Both the position numbers and the translations under genes were made by a program. Under the pieces are notes generated by a model. The model ran no database searches and was not told the origin of the DNA. It was given only the letters and a program-made list of their open reading frames with translations. A stretch of 37,349 bases of DNA, from contig DATBHZ010000075.1 in NCBI GenBank assembly GCA_036557185.1, positions 1-37,349 of the forward strand, given 5' to 3'. The stretch comes from DATBHZ01 sp036557185. GTDB taxonomy: Bacteria > Actinomycetota > Acidimicrobiia > IMCC26256 > JAENVU01. Of this stretch, positions 8,115 to 16,173 are shown one piece after another; position 1 is the stretch's first letter; the number at the start of each line of letters is the position of its first letter.

Positions 8115-9271
8115 GACGCGTGCGCCTTCGCGCGGTAGGCGGCCGACTCGCGTCCGACGAGCTTGACCAGGTCGCCGAGGGCCACGTTCACGTCGATCAG
8201 GTGCAGTCCCCAGGTCGGGCCGAGCGTCTGACGGAGCTGCGGGCCGGCGGCCGCGCCCGCGGTTGCAGGGCTGATCTGCAGCCACGTCGCCTTCCCGTTG
8301 GTCTTGCACTGCCCCGTGACGCTCTTGGGGTACGCGGCCCACGGTTGCGGTATCGACGCGATGCCTGCCGGCTCCGCCGAAGAGAACACACCGAGCGGGA
8401 GGTGCGTCGGCGCGTACGGGTGGAGCGGAGACGCGGCATCCGAGCCGAGCTTGGCCGGATTCGTGCACACCACCTGGAGCGATGCGACCGGCACGCCCGA
8501 GCCGCCGAAGCGGCTGGTCGGCTTGCCGAAGAGCGTGTTGTCGGGCGGTGTCTGCGAGAAGCTCGAGTACGCGACGACGCAGGCGACCTGGGTCGCGCGC
8601 TTGCACGTCTTCACGCGCGTGAACGTGCCTCCGACGCTCTTGCCCTTCGGGACGGTCACGTTGCCGCCGAGGAGAATCGCGGACACGAGCTTCTTGCGCG
8701 CGCTCTTGCTGTTGTCGATCGTGTTCCTGATCAGCGCCTGGAGCATGCCGGCCCCCTGCGAGTGCCCGATCAGGACGACACCGCGACCGTGGTTGTAGTG
8801 CGCGAGGTAGTCCTTCCACGCAGCTTGTACGTCGCCGTACGCGATCGCGGCCGCGTTGGCGGACGGTCTCGAGCCGATCGCGGAGAGCGTGAGCTGCCGG
8901 TACATGGGCGCGTACACCTTGCAGACCTGGGAGAAGCGCGACGCCTGCGCGATCGCCACGGAGATCTCGGCCTGGTCGATGTGCAGATTGGCGTTCGGGC
9001 CGGGCTGGCTGCTGACGGTGGGGTACACGTAGAAGCAGTCGACCGGCTGCTTCGTCTTCTTCGGGTGCTCCGTCGTTCGTGAGCCGTCGGTCTTGATGAC
9101 AGCGGCGGTGCGATCCGACGTGCACGGGTTCGGCTTCGTGCCGGGCTTGCACAACCACACGGTCGACTGCGCCGTCGCTGCCGACGCTGTGCTCGTCACG
9201 CCGGGACCGAGCGCGGTGAAACCGGCTGCGATCAGGACGAGGGTCAGCCAGGTCCTCGCGAAGCCTCTCAT
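8111..9271 (-). CDS. Secreted DUF3089-family alpha/beta hydrolase
   Basis: Exported serine hydrolase-like protein of 386 residues. From the ATG at 9271 it has a signal peptide (MRGFARTWLTLVLIAAGFTALG, cleavage likely after an Ala-rich stretch near residue 33). CFYVYPTV and the nucleophile elbow GHSQG follow, then a C-terminal HLIDVN segment that may supply the catalytic His/Asp. This pattern fits DUF3089, an alpha/beta-hydrolase family with lipase/esterase-like features. Several cysteines suggest disulfides outside the cell. GGGGAGG abuts the ATG with no spacing, which is poor, but the stop of a 29-codon upstream ORF overlaps this ATG (ATGA). Translation therefore probably depends on coupling. 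A longer GTG start at 9313 is possible but would bury the signal peptide. Confidence 0.8.
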   Translation of the reverse strand: MRGFARTWLTLVLIAAGFTALGPGVTSTASAATAQSTVWLCKPGTKPNPCTSDRTAAVIKTDGSRTTEHPKKTKQPVDCFYVYPTVSSQPGPNANLHIDQAEISVAIAQASRFSQVCKVYAPMYRQLTLSAIGSRPSANAAAIAYGDVQAAWKDYLAHYNHGRGVVLIGHSQGAGMLQALIRNTIDNSKSARKKLVSAILLGGNVTVPKGKSVGGTFTRVKTCKRATQVACVVAYSSFSQTPPDNTLFGKPTSRFGGSGVPVASLQVVCTNPAKLGSDAASPLHPYAPTHLPLGVFSSAEPAGIASIPQPWAAYPKSVTGQCKTNGKATWLQISPATAGAAAGPQLRQTLGPTWGLHLIDVNVALGDLVKLVGRESAAYRAKAHAS

Positions 9272-9357
9272 CCTCCCCGCTCCTGGCCCTGCGGGCCGGG
9301 CCGCTCGGGCCACGCTCGCTGCTCGGCGGGGTACCCGCCTCGCGGACGCTCGCTCAT
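9268..9357 (-). CDS. Small 29-residue upstream ORF coupled to DUF3089 gene
   Basis: Short reading frame starting MSERPRGGYP and ending QERGG, rich in Pro, Gly, Arg and Glu, with no hydrophobic segment. It has the most consensus-like ribosome-binding site in the window: AGGAGG 4 bases before the ATG. Its TGA overlaps the ATG of the DUF3089 hydrolase (ATGA). I do not recognise the peptide. It may be a leader whose translation delivers ribosomes to the poorly spaced start of the hydrolase, or a real small protein. Codon composition is like its neighbours. Confidence 0.5.
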   Translation of the reverse strand: MSERPRGGYPAEQRAWPERPGPQGQERGG

Positions 9358-9361
9358 GCCC

Positions 9362-9391
9362 CCTCCTCGTGCCGCCTCGTGCGTGAAGCTA
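9362..9391 (-). promoter_or_regulatory. Strong Shine-Dalgarno and candidate -10 for small ORF/DUF3089 unit
   Basis: On the minus strand AGGAGG (9367-9362) precedes the ATG at 9357 by 4 bases. Further upstream TAGCTT (9391-9386) fits a TANNNT -10 box. No convincing -35 was found. The rest of the 9358-9426 gap holds nothing else recognisable. Confidence 0.4.
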
Positions 9392-9426
9392 GCTCTTCGG
9401 AGCGGTCACGGTCTCTTGCGTGCGCG

Positions 9427-10101
9427 TCAGTCGAAGAGGTCGCGCTCGGGCAGGTCGAACAGGTGGATGGCATCGACGTAAGGGGCGGGATCGTCGCTCC
9501 AGTCGGCCTGCTCGATCTGTGCACGGCTGCGCCGGCCGAACAGGATGCGGAGCAGCTCGTAATCCTCGGCACGCAACGTGGCACCGGGCTCGCCCGTCCC
9601 GAGGAGATAGCTCTTGCGTGTCCCGACGATGCGCAGAGGCGGTGCGCCGAGCGTGGCGTAGCGATCGCCGTACGACGGCCAAGCGCGGTCGACGAGGTAG
9701 GCGACCCGTCCGTCGTCGGATCCCCGTGGCTCGTCGACGGTGGAACGGATGTCGTGCTGGTGGTTCCAGACGTCGAACACGACGAACATCGTCGATGTAT
9801 CGCCCTGCGCGCGGAGCCAGCGATCCAGCTCGGGGCCGCGCTCCTCCCACTCCTCGACGATCGTCGCGAGCGACGAACCATTCCGGAGCCGTACTTGACG
9901 GTCGGACCACTCCGGCGTGCCGGCGCCCTCCATGCGTGCATCGGCGACGTCGGCACAGACCCCGACCAGGTGCGCGAACGCGTCGTGCACGCTCCAACCC
10001 GGGAGAGCTTGCACGGAGCGTTCCGTCTTCGCGTCGTCGAGCCTGCTCGCCAGGCGGACGAGCTCACAGCGCGTCGTGGCGTAGATGCCTGCGTTGTCCA
10101 T
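9427..10101 (-). CDS. Maleylpyruvate isomerase-family (DinB-like, mycothiol-type) protein
   Basis: A 224-residue helical-bundle protein. PGWSVHDAFAHLVG near the N-terminus and WNHQHDIR in the middle supply the histidines that bind metal in the DinB/MDMPI fold. The family includes mycothiol-dependent maleylpyruvate isomerase and many uncharacterised actinobacterial mycothiol S-transferases. A thiol-transfer or isomerase reaction is therefore plausible but unproven. Start ATG at 10101 (an ATG at 10113 is an alternative). It diverges from the aminotransferase-like gene with 34 bp between starts. 69 bp separate it from the small ORF downstream. Confidence 0.78.
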   Translation of the reverse strand: MDNAGIYATTRCELVRLASRLDDAKTERSVQALPGWSVHDAFAHLVGVCADVADARMEGAGTPEWSDRQVRLRNGSSLATIVEEWEERGPELDRWLRAQGDTSTMFVVFDVWNHQHDIRSTVDEPRGSDDGRVAYLVDRAWPSYGDRYATLGAPPLRIVGTRKSYLLGTGEPGATLRAEDYELLRILFGRRSRAQIEQADWSDDPAPYVDAIHLFDLPERDLFD

Positions 10102-10123
10102 CGGGCCATTCAACCGCGCCCGT

Positions 10124-10129
10124 TACGCT
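10124..10129 (+). promoter_or_regulatory. Candidate leaderless -10 box (TACGCT)
   Basis: TACGCT lies 6 bases before the GTG at 10136, and no Shine-Dalgarno sequence is present. This matches the TANNNT pattern of leaderless actinobacterial messages. No good -35 at 16-18 bp. Confidence 0.4.
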
Positions 10130-10135
10130 CGCACC

Positions 10136-11278
10136 GTGCGGGAACGCTTCCCGGGGATCCACGACGGATGGGCACGCTTCGACGGCCCGGCCGGCACCCA
10201 GATGGTCGATCGCGCGATCGAGGCGATGACCGAGCACGTGGCCGGCGGCTCCAGCGCCAACAGCGGAGGGTTCTTCGCGGCCAGCGAGATCACCGGTTCA
10301 CTGACGGCTCAGGCGCGGCTCTCGGTGGCGACCCTCCTCGGGGCTGATCCTGAGGGCATCGTCTTCGGTCCCAACATGACGACGCTGACGTTCGCGTTGA
10401 CACGTGCGATCGCGCGGACGCTCCGGCCCGGCGACGAGATCCTCGGGACGAGGCTGGACCACGACGCGAACGTCACGCCATGGGCGATGGCCGCAAACGA
10501 CGTCGGCGCGTCGCTCGTGCTCGCGCCCTTCGACACCGCGACGGGCCGGCTCCACCCCGAGGCGGTTATCGAGCGCATCACACCGCGCACGCGCTGGGTC
10601 GCGATCACCGGCGCCTCGAACGCGCTGGGCACGATGCCGGACCTCGCTCCGGTGGTTGCGGCCGCGCACGAGGCCGGCGCTCGCGTGTTCGTCGACGGCG
10701 TGCACCTCGTGCCCCACCGGCGCGTGGACCTCAGCGTGATCGGTTGCGACGCGTTCGTCACGTCGGCCTACAAGTGGTACGGCCCGCACGCGGCAGTCGT
10801 GTGGCTCTCGGGTGAGCTCCGCGACTCGCTCACGCCCTACAAGGTCCGTCCCGCGCCGCACCGCGCGCCCGAGCGGTGGGAGACGGGCACGCCGTCGTAC
10901 GAGGCCATCGCAGGGGTCGACGCCGCGGCGCGCTTCTTGCTCGAACAGGGCATGGACCGGATGGCCGCAGCCGAGCTCCAGGTCTTCGAGCCGTTGCTGG
11001 CCGGGCTTCTCGAGCTCGGGAACGTCAGGGTGCACGGTCCGACCGAGCTCGTGGCGCGCACGCCGACAGTCTGCTTCAGCGTGTCCGGCCACCACCCGGA
11101 CAAGGTCGCGGCCGAGCTCGCGGCTCGCCGGATCGCGGTCTGGAGCGGCAGCTACTACGCGGTCGAGGTCATGGCCGCGCTGGGGCTGGGCGACGGCGCC
11201 GTCCGTGCGGGCGTGTCCCGCTACACCTCGGCGGAGGATGTGGAGCGGTTGCTCGACGCCGTCGGCTCGTTGCGCTGA
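10136..11278 (+). CDS. Class V aminotransferase-fold protein (cysteine-desulfurase-like, lacks catalytic Cys)
   Basis: PLP-dependent fold type I protein of 380 residues. The Schiff-base lysine is K213 in SAYKWYGPH, and the PLP-binding Asp/His pair is in VDGVHLVPH. It matches the cysteine-desulfurase-like (VC1184-type) branch. The position that holds the persulfide cysteine in SufS (GHHCA) reads GSYYA here, so desulfuration by the usual mechanism is unlikely. It may be a lyase, aminotransferase or epimerase of unknown substrate. The GTG start at 10136 is chosen because TACGCT sits 6 bases upstream and the longer frame overlaps the divergent gene. The next gene starts 54 bp after its stop. Confidence 0.85.
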   Translation: MRERFPGIHDGWARFDGPAGTQMVDRAIEAMTEHVAGGSSANSGGFFAASEITGSLTAQARLSVATLLGADPEGIVFGPNMTTLTFALTRAIARTLRPGDEILGTRLDHDANVTPWAMAANDVGASLVLAPFDTATGRLHPEAVIERITPRTRWVAITGASNALGTMPDLAPVVAAAHEAGARVFVDGVHLVPHRRVDLSVIGCDAFVTSAYKWYGPHAAVVWLSGELRDSLTPYKVRPAPHRAPERWETGTPSYEAIAGVDAAARFLLEQGMDRMAAAELQVFEPLLAGLLELGNVRVHGPTELVARTPTVCFSVSGHHPDKVAAELAARRIAVWSGSYYAVEVMAALGLGDGAVRAGVSRYTSAEDVERLLDAVGSLR

Positions 11279-11332
11279 CGCACGCCCGCGCTCGAGCGCG
11301 CGGCGCCCATGTCGAGTGCTAGGCAGGAACAC

Positions 11333-12337
11333 ATGATTCGAGCAGGTCTGCAGATCCCCAACTTCACCTATCCGGGTGTGGCGCCGGACGAGCTCTTCGA
11401 ACGCATCGCGGGCATCGCGACGACGGCCGAGCGGTCCGGCTTCGACACCATCATGGTGATGGACCACTTCTATCAACTCCCGTTGCTCGGGCCGCCTGAC
11501 CAAGAGATGTTCGAGGCGTACTCGCTGCTGGCTGCGCTCGCGGCCCGCACCGAATCCGCGCAGCTCGGCACGCTCGTGACCGGCGTGACGTACCGGAACC
11601 CGGCGCTCCTCGCGAAGACAGTCACTGCGATCGACGTGATCTCACGCGGTCGCGCGTTCCTCGGCATCGGGGCCGCGTGGTTCGAGTACGAGCACAACGG
11701 TCTCGGAGTCGAGTTCCCACCTGCCGGACAGCGCTTCGAGATGCTCGAGGAAGCGTTGCAGATCTGCCGTGCGATGTTCCGGAGTGAGCGCCCCACGTTC
11801 GAGGGCAAGCACTACCGGACGCGTGAGGCCATCAACGTCCCGGCCCCGATTCGCGACGGCGGTCCGCCCATCATGATCGGTGGTCAGGGCGAGAAGAAGA
11901 CGCTGCGTCTGATGGCGCAGTACGCCGACATGGCCAACTTCACGTCGAGCATCGACGAGCTGCCGCGCAAGGTCGAAGTGCTGCAGCAGCACTGTGACAA
12001 CGTGGGTCGAGACCCGGGCACGATCAACAAGACCCCGCTGCTCTCGATCGCGTTGGGGGCCACCCAGGCCGAGGCAGAGACGGGACGCGACGAGTTCCTG
12101 ACCACGCGCGGGATGCCGCGCTGGGCGGATCTCGACGAAGCGACCCGTGCCATGGTGGGTGGACGCATCATCTGCGGCGACGCCGAGGTGGTCGGTGAGC
12201 GGCTCCAAAGCGTCCTGGCGATCGGTCTCGACGGCATCTGCGTGAACATGCCCACGAACGGGTGGGACCTCGACGCAGTGGCGCATGCCGGACAAGTCGT
12301 ACGTTCCGCGGTCGGATCCTCCGCCTTGCCGCGGTAG
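11333..12337 (+). CDS. LLM-class F420-dependent oxidoreductase
   Basis: Luciferase-like TIM-barrel oxidoreductase of 334 residues, expected to use reduced coenzyme F420 (or FMN). The N-terminal strand RAGLQIPNFTYPGV, the segment VMDHFYQLP and the internal LGIGAAWFEYEHNGLG are typical of the F420-dependent TIGR03560-like branch in actinomycetes. The family reduces or oxidises diverse alcohols and imines; the substrate is unknown. The ATG at 11333 is preferred over 11309 because AGGAA sits a few bases upstream and the protein then begins at the first beta strand. Cotranscription with the aminotransferase-like gene upstream is possible (54-bp gap). Confidence 0.88.
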   Translation: MIRAGLQIPNFTYPGVAPDELFERIAGIATTAERSGFDTIMVMDHFYQLPLLGPPDQEMFEAYSLLAALAARTESAQLGTLVTGVTYRNPALLAKTVTAIDVISRGRAFLGIGAAWFEYEHNGLGVEFPPAGQRFEMLEEALQICRAMFRSERPTFEGKHYRTREAINVPAPIRDGGPPIMIGGQGEKKTLRLMAQYADMANFTSSIDELPRKVEVLQQHCDNVGRDPGTINKTPLLSIALGATQAEAETGRDEFLTTRGMPRWADLDEATRAMVGGRIICGDAEVVGERLQSVLAIGLDGICVNMPTNGWDLDAVAHAGQVVRSAVGSSALPR

Positions 12338-12477
12338 CGGCGCACCCGTAGCCTGGCGGGCCGTGGGGGGTCTGGTGCGTGGCGAGTACCTCGCGCGGCC
12401 GACCGGCGCCGACAATTGCAGGCTTCGTATCGTTACGCTCGCCTGCCTCGCCATTGACCAGAAGGGAAGAGCTCGAG

Positions 12478-12960
12478 ATGGAAACGGAGACGGCTCCCAG
12501 CTCTGAGAGCCCGAGAAGAAGCAGCAGCGGCAACAACCGTAGGGTCTGGATCATCGTCGCGGCGGTGATCGCCGTCATCGTCATCGTGCTCGCTGGGATC
12601 TTCATCTACAAGAAGACGAACAAGAGCAGCTCGAGCGCTGCGTTCACGCCTGTCGGCAAGGTTTCGAAGCAGCTCTACCAGTCCTGGCAGAACGGCGACC
12701 GTGTGACCGCGGCCAAGTACGCGACGAGCGGCGCGGTGACCCAGCTGTTCGCGCTGACCGGGTCTCAGAAGAGCGGCCTGACGTTTGCGCATTGCCGGAA
12801 GGTCGGCGAGAAGCCCTGGCCGAAGCAGTGCATGTTCACCCGCCCGGGGGGGACGATGACGTTCACCCTGACACGGGCCGCGAAGGAGGATCCGAAGGTC
12901 ACGGCTGTCGTGCTCGGTCCGGCCGGGCTGCCGCCGACGAGCACCACGACGACCGGGTAG
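12478..12960 (+). CDS. Small single-pass membrane protein with extracytoplasmic domain
   Basis: A 160-residue protein of unknown function. A short acidic, Ser-rich cytoplasmic segment is followed by NNRR and one transmembrane helix (about residues 22-44, VWIIVAAVIAVIVIVLAGIF). An outside domain of about 110 residues has two cysteines that could pair, and the tail is a Thr-rich TSTTTTG. The spacing resembles anchored lipid- or ligand-binding NTF2-like proteins (SWQNGDRVTAAKYATSGAVTQLF recalls an NTF2-like helix), but this is a weak likeness. GAAGGGAAG precedes the ATG at 12478. The 140 bp upstream holds TACGCT at about 12434-12439 as a weak -10 candidate and no other gene. Confidence 0.72.
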   Translation: METETAPSSESPRRSSSGNNRRVWIIVAAVIAVIVIVLAGIFIYKKTNKSSSSAAFTPVGKVSKQLYQSWQNGDRVTAAKYATSGAVTQLFALTGSQKSGLTFAHCRKVGEKPWPKQCMFTRPGGTMTFTLTRAAKEDPKVTAVVLGPAGLPPTSTTTTG

Positions 12961-13002
12961 CCGGGCCCGCGCGGGCGGGCGTCTCGCGAGAGGATGTCGA
13001 CG

Positions 13003-14025
13003 ATGCGGGCCACGGTGTACGTCGGTCGCGGCGAGATGACCGTGCGTGACGTGCCGGTGCCCGTCCCCGGAGAGCATGAGGCGCTCGTCGCGGTGTCGCA
13101 CTGCGGGATATGCGGTACCGATCTCCACCTGGTCTTCGAGGGATACGCGCGGCCGGACTCGGTGCTCGGCCACGAGTGGTCCGGGACCATCGCGGCGCTC
13201 GGTTCGGGTGTGACGGGCTGGCGCGCCGGTGACCGCGTCGTCGCCAACCCGATACCCGGGTGCGGCGTGTGCCGCGCGTGCCGTCACGGGCGGCCCTCGG
13301 TGTGCCTCGACCGTGCTCCCACGGACTACTTGAGCTTCCGAGGCGCGTTCTGTGAGTACGTGCTCGTCTCGCAGGAGCGGTTGCTGGCGTTGCCCGACGC
13401 CCTGTCGACCCGCGTCGCAGCGCTCACCGAGCCGACGGCGATCGCGCTCCACGCGGCTGTGCTCTCGGGCGCGACGCCCGACGACCGGGTGCTCGTCACC
13501 GGCGCGGGTCCCGTAGGTCTCCTGATGATCGCGGTGTTGCGTGCTCGCGGCGTCGGCCAGATCACGGTGTCCGAGCCGTCACCGCACCGGCGGGAGCGCG
13601 CGCTCGCCGTCGGTGCTTCGCGCGTGGTGGCTCCCGAGAGCCTGCCGCGCGCGCCGATGGGCGGCCCGGTCGAACCGTCGTACACGCTGGCGTTCGAGTG
13701 CTCGGGCAACGCGCGCGCAGCCGAGTCCGCACTCGACCAGCTCGATTTCGCCGGGACGCTGGTGTTCGTCGGTACGGGTGCCGAGTCGCCTCGGGTCAAC
13801 CACAACCGCGTCATCATCTTCGAGCTCACGATCATCGGCTCGTACAACTACGAGGCGGACGGCTTCGTCGGGGCGCTCGAGCTCCTCGCGTCGGGAGCGC
13901 TGCCCGTCGACCTCCTGATCGAGCCAGACGATGTCGGGCTCGACGGTGTGCTGCATGCGATGGAGCAGCTCTCGGCGGGGACGTTGCCCGGCAAGGTGAT
14001 GGTCCGGCCGGCACCGGCGCGATGA
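13003..14025 (+). CDS. Zinc-dependent alcohol dehydrogenase (MDR family)
   Basis: NAD(P)-dependent dehydrogenase of 340 residues. Catalytic zinc ligands appear in HCGICGTD and GHEWSG. The structural-zinc lobe has four cysteines in CGVCRACRHG...C, and the Rossmann motif is GAGPVG. It resembles sorbitol/threonine/butanediol-type dehydrogenases, with no clear substrate. The ATG at 13003 is preferred over 12994 because GAGAGGA then has normal spacing. The stop overlaps the next start (ATGA), so it forms an operon with the VOC gene. Confidence 0.9.
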   Translation: MRATVYVGRGEMTVRDVPVPVPGEHEALVAVSHCGICGTDLHLVFEGYARPDSVLGHEWSGTIAALGSGVTGWRAGDRVVANPIPGCGVCRACRHGRPSVCLDRAPTDYLSFRGAFCEYVLVSQERLLALPDALSTRVAALTEPTAIALHAAVLSGATPDDRVLVTGAGPVGLLMIAVLRARGVGQITVSEPSPHRRERALAVGASRVVAPESLPRAPMGGPVEPSYTLAFECSGNARAAESALDQLDFAGTLVFVGTGAESPRVNHNRVIIFELTIIGSYNYEADGFVGALELLASGALPVDLLIEPDDVGLDGVLHAMEQLSAGTLPGKVMVRPAPAR

Positions 14026-14501
14026 CAGGCCCCGCGGAACGCCCTCGCCTGAACCATGTGGCGATCAGCCTCGATCCGCGCCTGCTCGAGCCCGGCGGAA
14101 GGACGGAGATCCTCGACTTCTACGGCGACGTCTTCGGCTGGACCGAGGGCGACAACAGCGGCGAGTCGGGAAACCCCCTCATCCTCTACACAGGCGCGTT
14201 CGGTCAGTTCGTGTACCTGCTCCCCGCGCAGCCGTTCCTGCATGCGCCGCCCATGGACCACTTCGGGCTACAGGTCGACTCCCGCGAGGAGCTCGAGGCG
14301 ATCGTCGAACGCGCGAAGCGTCGCGCAGCGAGCGACGAGCGAGTCCGCGTCGTCGACGTCGAGGAGCGCGTGACGCACGGACGGACGGCCAGCTACACGC
14401 TCACGAGCGCATACGTCGGGTTCCTGCTTCCTCTGATGGTCGAGCTGCAGCATCTCGAGCGTCACGAAGGCGAAGCGGAGGGCGCGGACCAACCGGCGTA
14501 G
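14022..14501 (+). CDS. VOC-family protein
   Basis: A 159-residue single VOC-type protein. LNHVAISLDPRLLEPGG begins the first module and MDHFGLQVDSREELEAIVERA the second, each giving a His at a metal-ligand position. It has a long acidic tail (HEGEAEGADQPA). The ATG overlaps the stop of the zinc alcohol dehydrogenase, so the two are translationally coupled and may act on the same pathway. The reaction is unknown. It converges on the next gene with 14 bp between stops. Confidence 0.8.
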   Translation: MTGPAERPRLNHVAISLDPRLLEPGGRTEILDFYGDVFGWTEGDNSGESGNPLILYTGAFGQFVYLLPAQPFLHAPPMDHFGLQVDSREELEAIVERAKRRAASDERVRVVDVEERVTHGRTASYTLTSAYVGFLLPLMVELQHLERHEGEAEGADQPA

Positions 14502-14515
14502 CCGCTCGGCGCCCG

Positions 14516-15520
14516 TCAGGCGTCGTGCCGGAGCTCGCGTGCCGCCTCGGCGAAGAACTCGAGCGCACGCGTCCGTTGGTCGGCAGCGCCGGCGAGCTGC
14601 GACAGCCCGAGGCTCGCATAGCCGTGGTCGCTCCAGAACGGCCCCGAGCGCGCGGACCAGGGGCTCACGTAGAGGTACGGCTCGTCGTGGTCGTCGTCCC
14701 CGGGCGAGGCTCCGAAGGTGGCCCGGAGACCAGCTGCCTCCTCGCCGGTGTCGACCGAGATGTCGAAGTGCTCGGGCCAGAGCTGCACGCGTGCTGGAGC
14801 GTCCGCGGGCGGCGCAGCCGCTCGCAGCTCCTCCAGGACGGAGGCCCCGAAGCCGAACCAGTCGCCGAGCAGGTCCAGCGCGTCTCCATCGAGCGGCAGC
14901 GGGCCGGGCGGGACGCTGGTCGTGGGCGCGTAGACGTCGGTCGGCGCTCCGGGCGTGATGCCGACGTGCCGTCCGGCCGCCTCGACCGTCGTGATGGGCT
15001 CGGCTGCCACCGTCGAGCCGGTCGTGACGATCAGCAGGTCGCGCGCGACGCGCACTTGCCGGTTCTCCCCGAAGTACGGCGTGCCGAAACCGGCACGTGT
15101 GTAGCGCAGACCGATCTTGCCGTTGGCCCGGAAGCGTGCGGGGGCGACCACGTGCTCGGCGAGCGTGTGCCAGGACGTGCGCGTCGCTGCCAGCGTCGCC
15201 GGTTCGACGGACGGCTCGAGCCGCCGCCAGGCGCCGAGCCAACGCTCGGCGCTCCACTCCGCCAGCTCGGGACGGGCGGCGGCGAGCGCGTCCCACGTGC
15301 GCGGGCCGTCGCGCAGCGGGAGCACCGCATCGGCCGACCGGGCCCGGACCTCGCCGACCGGGTCGTCGGCGAACCATGGCCCTCTCGCGACTGCCGGGGG
15401 CGAAGGCTCGAGCACGCCGATCTCGTGCTGCCCGCCGATGCGCTCCCTGGCTTCCCGGCGCGGATCCGGGTGGAGGAGGTCCATCGACAGCAGTGTGCAC
15501 GCCTCGGGGCCGATGGGCAC
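14516..15520 (-). CDS. Hypothetical protein, no recognised domain
   Basis: A 334-residue soluble protein that I do not recognise as a named family. Visible features: an N-terminal IGPEACTLLSMDLLHPDP segment, a repeated-looking beta-rich middle (RFRANGKIGLRYTRAGFGTPYFG), and a C-terminal half with VQLWPEHFDISVD, ASPGDDDHDEPYLYVSPW and a helix ending in ALEFFAEAARELRHDA. Acidic and aromatic residues are concentrated in the C-terminal half. Similar C-terminal patterns exist in uncharacterised actinobacterial proteins, from memory only. GTG at 15520 is taken as the start because conserved-looking sequence begins there; ATG at 15484 is the alternative. It diverges from the coiled-coil protein gene. 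Confidence 0.65.
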   Translation of the reverse strand: MPIGPEACTLLSMDLLHPDPRREARERIGGQHEIGVLEPSPPAVARGPWFADDPVGEVRARSADAVLPLRDGPRTWDALAAARPELAEWSAERWLGAWRRLEPSVEPATLAATRTSWHTLAEHVVAPARFRANGKIGLRYTRAGFGTPYFGENRQVRVARDLLIVTTGSTVAAEPITTVEAAGRHVGITPGAPTDVYAPTTSVPPGPLPLDGDALDLLGDWFGFGASVLEELRAAAPPADAPARVQLWPEHFDISVDTGEEAAGLRATFGASPGDDDHDEPYLYVSPWSARSGPFWSDHGYASLGLSQLAGAADQRTRALEFFAEAARELRHDA

Positions 15521-15606
15521 ACCGAACGGAGGCGGCGTACTGTTCAGGTCTCGTGGGGAAGCGAAGGGCGGATCCTGGGGTGCGTCTCCGGCCACGTCCG
15601 CGGGCG

Positions 15607-16155
15607 ATGCGCACGCAGCTCGAGGCCATGTATTCGGAGCTCGCCGCGCAGCGTGAGGCGATCGCGCGGGAAGTGGACGCCACGCGTCTCGCGGCCGACG
15701 CGGAGATCCGTCGGATTCGTGGCGACGCCGAGCCGGTCTACGACCAGCTCCCGTTGACCGAGGCCGGCCCGAGCCTCGAAGCCTGGGTCGCCAACCAGTG
15801 GCATCGCTTCCTTGCCGGGTTGGGTCCCGAGATGGACGCCGCGAAGCCCGAGGCGGTCGCGCAGGCGCGTCGTCGCGCGGCGGAGCGCATCGCAGAAGCG
15901 CGGTCGGAGAGCAACGGGCGGGGGCTCGACCTGCCCTGGACGACGCCCGCCGACACGCTCGAGCACGAACCGATCGGCGAGACCAACGCGGACCAGCTGG
16001 ACGAGAAGACCTTCTGGCCGGACCGCGCCCCGTTCTGGGAGTCGTCGGAGACGCCGAAGGCCCAACGCCGACGCGTGCGCAAATTGCTCGGAGTGTTCTC
16101 CCAGTTGGTCCTGCTCGGGGCGGCGATCACCCTCGTCGTCACGCGCGTCAGCTGA
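15607..16155 (+). CDS. Hypothetical C-terminally membrane-anchored coiled-coil protein
   Basis: A 182-residue protein of unknown function. It opens with a charged coiled-coil stretch (MRTQLEAMYSELAAQREAIA, about residues 1-40), then a mixed region with WVANQWHRFLAGLG. A basic patch (QRRRVRKLL) leads into one hydrophobic helix at the very C-terminus (about residues 160-178), giving a tail-anchored topology with most of the protein in the cytoplasm. The ATG at 15607 lacks a Shine-Dalgarno sequence. A GTG at 15553, 9 bases after TACTGT (15538-15543), could be a leaderless start adding 18 Arg-rich residues. Confidence 0.65.
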   Translation: MRTQLEAMYSELAAQREAIAREVDATRLAADAEIRRIRGDAEPVYDQLPLTEAGPSLEAWVANQWHRFLAGLGPEMDAAKPEAVAQARRRAAERIAEARSESNGRGLDLPWTTPADTLEHEPIGETNADQLDEKTFWPDRAPFWESSETPKAQRRRVRKLLGVFSQLVLLGAAITLVVTRVS

Positions 16156-16173
16156 CGCCCCGGCGCCAGGCCG

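Noticed and set aside
10136..11278. Annotation as a functional cysteine desulfurase
   Set aside because: The catalytic cysteine position is tyrosine.
12338..12477. Small gene or full promoter in the gap before the membrane protein
   Set aside because: Only TACGCT and a purine-rich ribosome-binding site are visible; no -35 at proper spacing and no coding pattern.
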